NCBI GenBank assembly: GCA_009776385.1
Contig: WRFT01000055.1
Coordinates: 1 to 9,521, forward strand
Source: Clostridia bacterium
GTDB taxonomy: Bacteria > Bacillota > Clostridia > Christensenellales > Aristaeellaceae
Length of the DNA: 9,521 nt
Reading direction: 5' to 3'
The notes beneath the pieces are model-generated. The model ran no database searches. It saw nothing but the letters and a program-made list of their open reading frames with translations, and was not told where the DNA came from. Positions 7,051-9,521 of this stretch are shown here, piece by piece. Both the position numbers and the translations under genes were made by a program. Every line of letters starts with the position of its first letter. Positions within the stretch are counted from its first letter, which is position 1.

Positions 7051-7068
7051 TCGTAAGCGATTACCCTG
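7051..7068 (-). repeat. Right terminal inverted repeat of the IS
   Basis: TCGTAAGCGATTACCCTG, the inverted copy of 5243-5260 with one mismatch, ending directly at the right target duplication. Confidence 0.93.
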
Positions 7069-7078
7069 CTAACAGCGG
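7069..7078. repeat. Target-site duplication, right copy
   Basis: CTAACAGCGG, identical to 5233-5242. Joining 5242 to 7079 restores the pre-insertion sequence, in which the htpG operator was followed directly by GTTGAACATCG. Confidence 0.93.
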
Positions 7079-7083
7079 GTTGA

Positions 7084-7246
7084 ACATCGAAAGGGCGATG
7101 GGCGATGTATCGCTTGTTTGACATGATTGTTATGCAGGTGTTACAGTATGCCAACGGGTGATGCAGTGTGTTTCACTTAAGCAATAAGTGACATGACACA
7201 TGATGCAGAGGCGTTTGCAGATAGCGGCAATATGGAGTTTTTATGA
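7084..7246 (+). pseudogene. Decayed 3' coding fragment ahead of the 240-aa gene
   Basis: Frame one reads ...MIVMQVLQYANG and stops at TGA 7159-7161. Removing one G from the GGG at 7156-7158 continues smoothly into DAVCFT, then TAA at 7178-7180, then AISDMTHDAEAFADSGNMEF to a TGA at 7244-7246. That final stop overlaps the ATG of the next gene as ATGA, the usual overlap of translationally coupled genes. A single frameshift and a single nonsense change therefore explain an otherwise protein-like stretch that ends exactly where a coupled upstream gene should. I do not recognise the family. The alternative is chance: the stretch is short. It begins close to the IS insertion point, so its 5' part is missing. 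Confidence 0.4.
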
Positions 7247-7965
7247 AGAATAAATGGTTTTGTTACATACAGATTAACGAAGAAGAAAACTATGTAAATA
7301 CATCAGGAATGACGTTCAATGAATTTTATGAGGGGATTCAAGTAAAACCTAATAATATTCTGATACTTAAAGGCTATCCTGGTGATAGGTATTGTCAATT
7401 TGATAACAAGACAGACCTTGAATACGTTACGTCTGATAACATTAAGGATTTCGCACAAACAAATGTTTACGATTATGGTGATTTTTACTGGTTGGATTTT
7501 GAAAGCATAGATAGTTTAAAGTCCATATCAGACCTTGAGTTGGCAGAAATATTATTTTTAGCTCATAAAGCCAAGCCTGTTAAAACATTTCGTTTTGGCT
7601 GCCTAAATAATCAATATGTATATTGTTGCCATGACGACAGTTGGTCTGTTAAAGTATATATGAATAGGATTGAGTCATATAAAAGTGTTATCGAGTATAA
7701 AATCTTAAAAGAGCTTAAGGGAAAGAAAAAAACAATTTCTCCGTTCCCGAAAGATATTTCTGACCGATTATATACCTTATTCAAGCAAGGAGGCATTATC
7801 GATTTTGAATATGGCGTTAAAGACAGTGTTAGAATATATCCTGTCGGTTGCTTAAACGATATGGATGCCATTCATGAGAAGTTGGATAAACTCAGAACTT
7901 GCCTAAAAGGATTAAGCCTTGGCTACAATAGAGTGACTAAAAAATGGGATTTATATGAATGGTAA
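7243..7965 (+). CDS. Uncharacterised 240-aa soluble protein, possible immunity protein
   Basis: Intact gene with no signal peptide, membrane segment or catalytic motif that I can name. The protein is rich in aromatic and acidic residues, with blocks WFCYIQINEE (5-14), NVYDYGDFYWLDF (74-86), LAEILFLAHKAKPV (100-113) and a C-terminal NRVTKKWDLYEW. The wording recalls small soluble Bacillota proteins that carry unreliable names in databases; this is memory, not a search. GGAG (7234-7237) lies five bases before the ATG. The start overlaps the stop of a decayed upstream frame, suggesting former coupling to a lost gene. It is clearly more AT-rich than malQ or htpG, consistent with acquired DNA. A small acidic protein downstream of a broken C-terminal tail fits an orphan immunity protein, but function is unproven. 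Confidence 0.8.
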   Translation: MKNKWFCYIQINEEENYVNTSGMTFNEFYEGIQVKPNNILILKGYPGDRYCQFDNKTDLEYVTSDNIKDFAQTNVYDYGDFYWLDFESIDSLKSISDLELAEILFLAHKAKPVKTFRFGCLNNQYVYCCHDDSWSVKVYMNRIESYKSVIEYKILKELKGKKKTISPFPKDISDRLYTLFKQGGIIDFEYGVKDSVRIYPVGCLNDMDAIHEKLDKLRTCLKGLSLGYNRVTKKWDLYEW

Positions 7966-8020
7966 CCCTCATATGCGTTTCTTAACAATCGGATAAATCA
8001 CGATAGACCGCGAAAAAGTA

Positions 8021-8026
8021 TATAAT
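8021..8026 (+). promoter_or_regulatory. Possible -10 of the 326-aa gene
   Basis: TATAAT in the 104-bp gap after the 240-aa gene, 44 bp before the next ATG. No good -35 is seen 17-18 bp upstream. It suggests the 326-aa gene can be transcribed on its own. Confidence 0.45.
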
Positions 8027-8069
8027 ATGACACAGTAAATGTAATCAATCATAAGGAGGTATACAGACA

Positions 8070-9050
8070 ATGAACGCCGCGAAGAAAAAAAAGGATCACC
8101 GACGTGTTGGTATTGTATTGATTACAGAAAAACCATTTGAGCATCGTCTGGAGCCGGTGTTTGATATGATGGACAAATTTTTCGCAATGGTTTCGGCTAA
8201 CCACCAATTTGAACTAGGTGAACAGCACCTGAGTGTAATCCCGGATTATATGCCGAAGGCTTGGGAACGTTCTTTATACTCGGCAGAGAATTGGTTTGAG
8301 GCAAAGGTAAAGATCAGACAACACCCCTATGCTTTTGTGATGAGCGATTGGAATTTAATTGCAAAAGCTAAAAGGTGGGAAACTCCAAATATAACAATGG
8401 ATGTTGATATGTGCGCGATGGAAGGTCAGTATCGCCATCTATATAGACATGGTTATGGTATTCAAATTTATCTCAAAAAAGAAATTTATGAGGATCTGCT
8501 TCCTCTGGGATTCCTATCATGGATTAACAAGCTAGCTGAGGTGATTGGCGCAATGGCCGGGTTTGTTGATTATACCGCGTTTGGCTGCTACCTACTATGC
8601 TCGGAAATGATGGGCATGTCATCATATACGGCAGCGAAAAATTATGAAAAACATGGATTGCAAACGGCCATAGGGTATTTTTGGCGAACACTGATAACAG
8701 GCGCTCAAATAGATACGCTTGGAGGAATGGAAAGCATTCTCTGCAATGCCCCATGTTCATCAGTCGATATTGTGCAGCGTGAAGATGAACCGGCTGTTTG
8801 GCTGCAGATGACCGGGAATTTACTTGACACCACCCCTGCGGATCGATTAAGGCTCAGAGAGTATTTGCAACCGGTTTTGCCTGAATTAGATATGTATAGA
8901 GTGGCATATGCTGTTATATACGACAAGAAAGCCGATTTAACCGTTTTAACAAGCGAAGAAAAGAAAAAAATCAAAGAGCTTGCCATGCCGAACTATGCAG
9001 ATTTTATGCAACGATATAAGCAAAACAGAGCTGAAAAGATGCTGGATTAA
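8070..9050 (+). CDS. Uncharacterised 326-aa protein, possibly DUF3396-like immunity protein
   Basis: Intact gene with a very strong ribosome binding site, AAGGAGG (8053-8059), ten bases before the ATG. No signal peptide is evident after the lysine-rich start (MNAAKKKKDH), so the protein is probably cytoplasmic. The N-terminal pattern VGIVLITEKPFEHRLEPVFD (13-32), the C-terminal run FWRTLITGAQIDTLGG (204-219), WLQMTG (244-249) and REYLQPVLPEL (263-273) recall by eye the DUF3396 'type VI immunity' family, in which a tryptophan, an LGG turn and a late Y..L.P.L segment recur. That assignment is tentative. GC content lies between the core genes and the 240-aa gene. Neighbours are another small protein and broken coding fragments, compatible with an immunity array. 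A profile search against PF11876 would settle the family. Confidence 0.8.
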   Translation: MNAAKKKKDHRRVGIVLITEKPFEHRLEPVFDMMDKFFAMVSANHQFELGEQHLSVIPDYMPKAWERSLYSAENWFEAKVKIRQHPYAFVMSDWNLIAKAKRWETPNITMDVDMCAMEGQYRHLYRHGYGIQIYLKKEIYEDLLPLGFLSWINKLAEVIGAMAGFVDYTAFGCYLLCSEMMGMSSYTAAKNYEKHGLQTAIGYFWRTLITGAQIDTLGGMESILCNAPCSSVDIVQREDEPAVWLQMTGNLLDTTPADRLRLREYLQPVLPELDMYRVAYAVIYDKKADLTVLTSEEKKKIKELAMPNYADFMQRYKQNRAEKMLD

Positions 9051-9052
9051 TT

Positions 9053-9121
9053 ATTGATGGCAATCATCGAGTGGCATCCGTTCAAATAATAATGGCCGCT
9101 GTTGATGAAATGGTTAAGTGA
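9053..9121 (+). pseudogene. 3' remnant of a lost gene containing IDGNHRV
   Basis: Starting three bases after the stop of the 326-aa gene, 22 codons read IDGNHRVASVQ...AAVDEMVK and stop at TGA 9119-9121. The frame has no start codon and is closed upstream by a TGA at 9032-9034. IDGNHRVA is typical of ParB-like/nuclease-type proteins, where DGNHR or SGxHR is a conserved motif. The stop overlaps the GAGG of the next gene, a normal operon spacing, so this looks like the tail of a gene whose body was lost by a deletion or recombination near 9050. Assignment to any family from so short a piece is tentative. Confidence 0.45.
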
Positions 9122-9130
9122 GGTGCAAAT

Positions 9131-9521
9131 ATGCTGAGTGCTTATGATTTGTATGACTTATCGGAAATATTCATAAACATTCGCGCATATCCGGAATACG
9201 AGCTTAATGATGAGGTTCTGTCACGAACCGGAAACGTATTAACAAATAGGCATGTTATTCAATTTTGATTAAGAGCTGCGAATGCCTGTACAAAGCGGTT
9301 AAGGAAGGCAGCACCGAAAAGATCGTAGATCTGGCAGATTGCCTGCACAATCTGCCAGTCTGCATTGTCGATAATCATTTTAGCATCCCGAAGAATTTTT
9401 GGAAAAGGGAAGTAAAATACTATAGAAGTAAATGGAATGGTAGCTTCAAAATCAAAGGAGTTGAAATAGTGCGTTGCAAACATAAACCCAATTTATTAAG
9501 CGTTTTATTAATGTTAAAAAA
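9131..9521 (+). pseudogene. Frameshifted small gene, open to the window end
   Basis: GAGG (9120-9123), seven bases before ATG 9131, starts a frame reading MLSAYDLYDLSEIF...RTGNVLTNRHVIQF that stops at TGA 9266-9268 (45 aa). One base over, from 9265, the frame reads LIKSCECLYKAV, LADCLHNLP and SIPKNFWKREVKYYRSKW and stays open to 9521. Adding one T to the TTTT run at 9263-9266 joins the two as ...HVIQFLIKSCE..., giving a continuous protein of at least 130 residues. The simplest reading is a single-base loss in a T run: either true decay or a sequencing error. I do not recognise the family. It follows the IDGNHRV remnant at operon spacing, so it may be that lost gene's partner or immunity gene. 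Confidence 0.6.

Larger units (their letters stand above)
5243..7068 (+). mobile_element. Complete ISAs1-family insertion sequence, 1,826 bp
   Basis: The ends are defined by 18-bp terminal inverted repeats (17/18) beginning CAGGG, flanked by a perfect 10-bp direct duplication. Inside, from left to right, are an outward-facing-transcription block (terminator 5360-5390), a promoter (5427-5456), a 64-aa gene, the DDE transposase, a weak terminator and about 215 bp without a gene that has a start codon. ISAs1 elements as I know them are about 1.2-1.5 kb with one gene, so this one is long and carries an extra reading frame. Perfect target duplication, near-identical ends and an intact transposase point to a recent, possibly still active insertion. 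Confidence 0.93.

Noticed and set aside
7173..7191. Hairpin TCACTTA / TAAGTGA as a possible terminator or operator
   Set aside because: It has no T tract, lies inside the decayed coding fragment, and a 7-bp stem of this kind is easily found by chance.
7611..7871. Leftward open frame of 86 codons
   Set aside because: It is antisense to the intact 240-aa gene, which has a ribosome binding site.
9259..9483. Leftward open frame of 74 codons
   Set aside because: It mirrors the protein-like rightward frame that continues the broken gene from 9131, and it has no convincing ribosome binding site.
1..9521. CRISPR array, tRNA, rRNA or attachment site
   Set aside because: No regularly spaced repeats, cloverleaf sequences or rRNA segments were seen by eye; a covariance-model scan was not possible.

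Overview
This window looks like the chromosome of a low-to-medium GC Bacillota, probably a member of the Clostridia. The evidence is a T-box leader ahead of an isoleucyl-tRNA synthetase, a perfect CIRCE/HrcA operator on a chaperone gene, a LytR-CpsA-Psr wall enzyme, strong AGGAGG-type ribosome binding sites and sigma-A-like promoters. The species cannot be named from the sequence.

Core part (1-5236). The 5' end of ileS reads leftward off the window and is preceded by a T-box riboswitch with its own promoter and intrinsic terminator. Divergent from it are an LCP-family gene and then malQ (4-alpha-glucanotransferase), which has its own consensus-like promoter. malQ converges on htpG (Hsp90), with 19 bp between them. 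The htpG promoter is embedded in a perfect CIRCE element, so htpG is predicted to be repressed by HrcA.

Mobile element (5243-7068). A 1,826-bp insertion sequence with an ISAs1-family transposase sits directly against the htpG operator. Its ends are read from the sequence: 18-bp terminal inverted repeats (17/18 identical, CAGGG ends) and a perfect 10-bp target duplication, CTAACAGCGG. The left copy of the duplication contains the last four bases of the CIRCE element, so the operator was left whole. The element is longer than usual for its family. It carries a shielding terminator, an internal promoter, an extra 64-aa gene resembling the N-terminus of a different transposase family, and long non-coding ends.

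Accessory part (7079-9521). The DNA becomes more AT-rich. It holds two intact genes of uncertain function: a 240-aa soluble protein, and a 326-aa protein with faint resemblance to DUF3396 'type VI immunity' proteins. Around them are at least three decayed coding fragments: one with a frameshift and a nonsense codon just ahead of the 240-aa gene; a 3' remnant containing IDGNHRV just after the 326-aa gene; and a gene at the window end broken by a one-base loss in a T run. The alternation of broken C-terminal tails with small downstream genes suggests a degraded polymorphic toxin/orphan immunity array. That reading is an inference; no intact toxin is visible.
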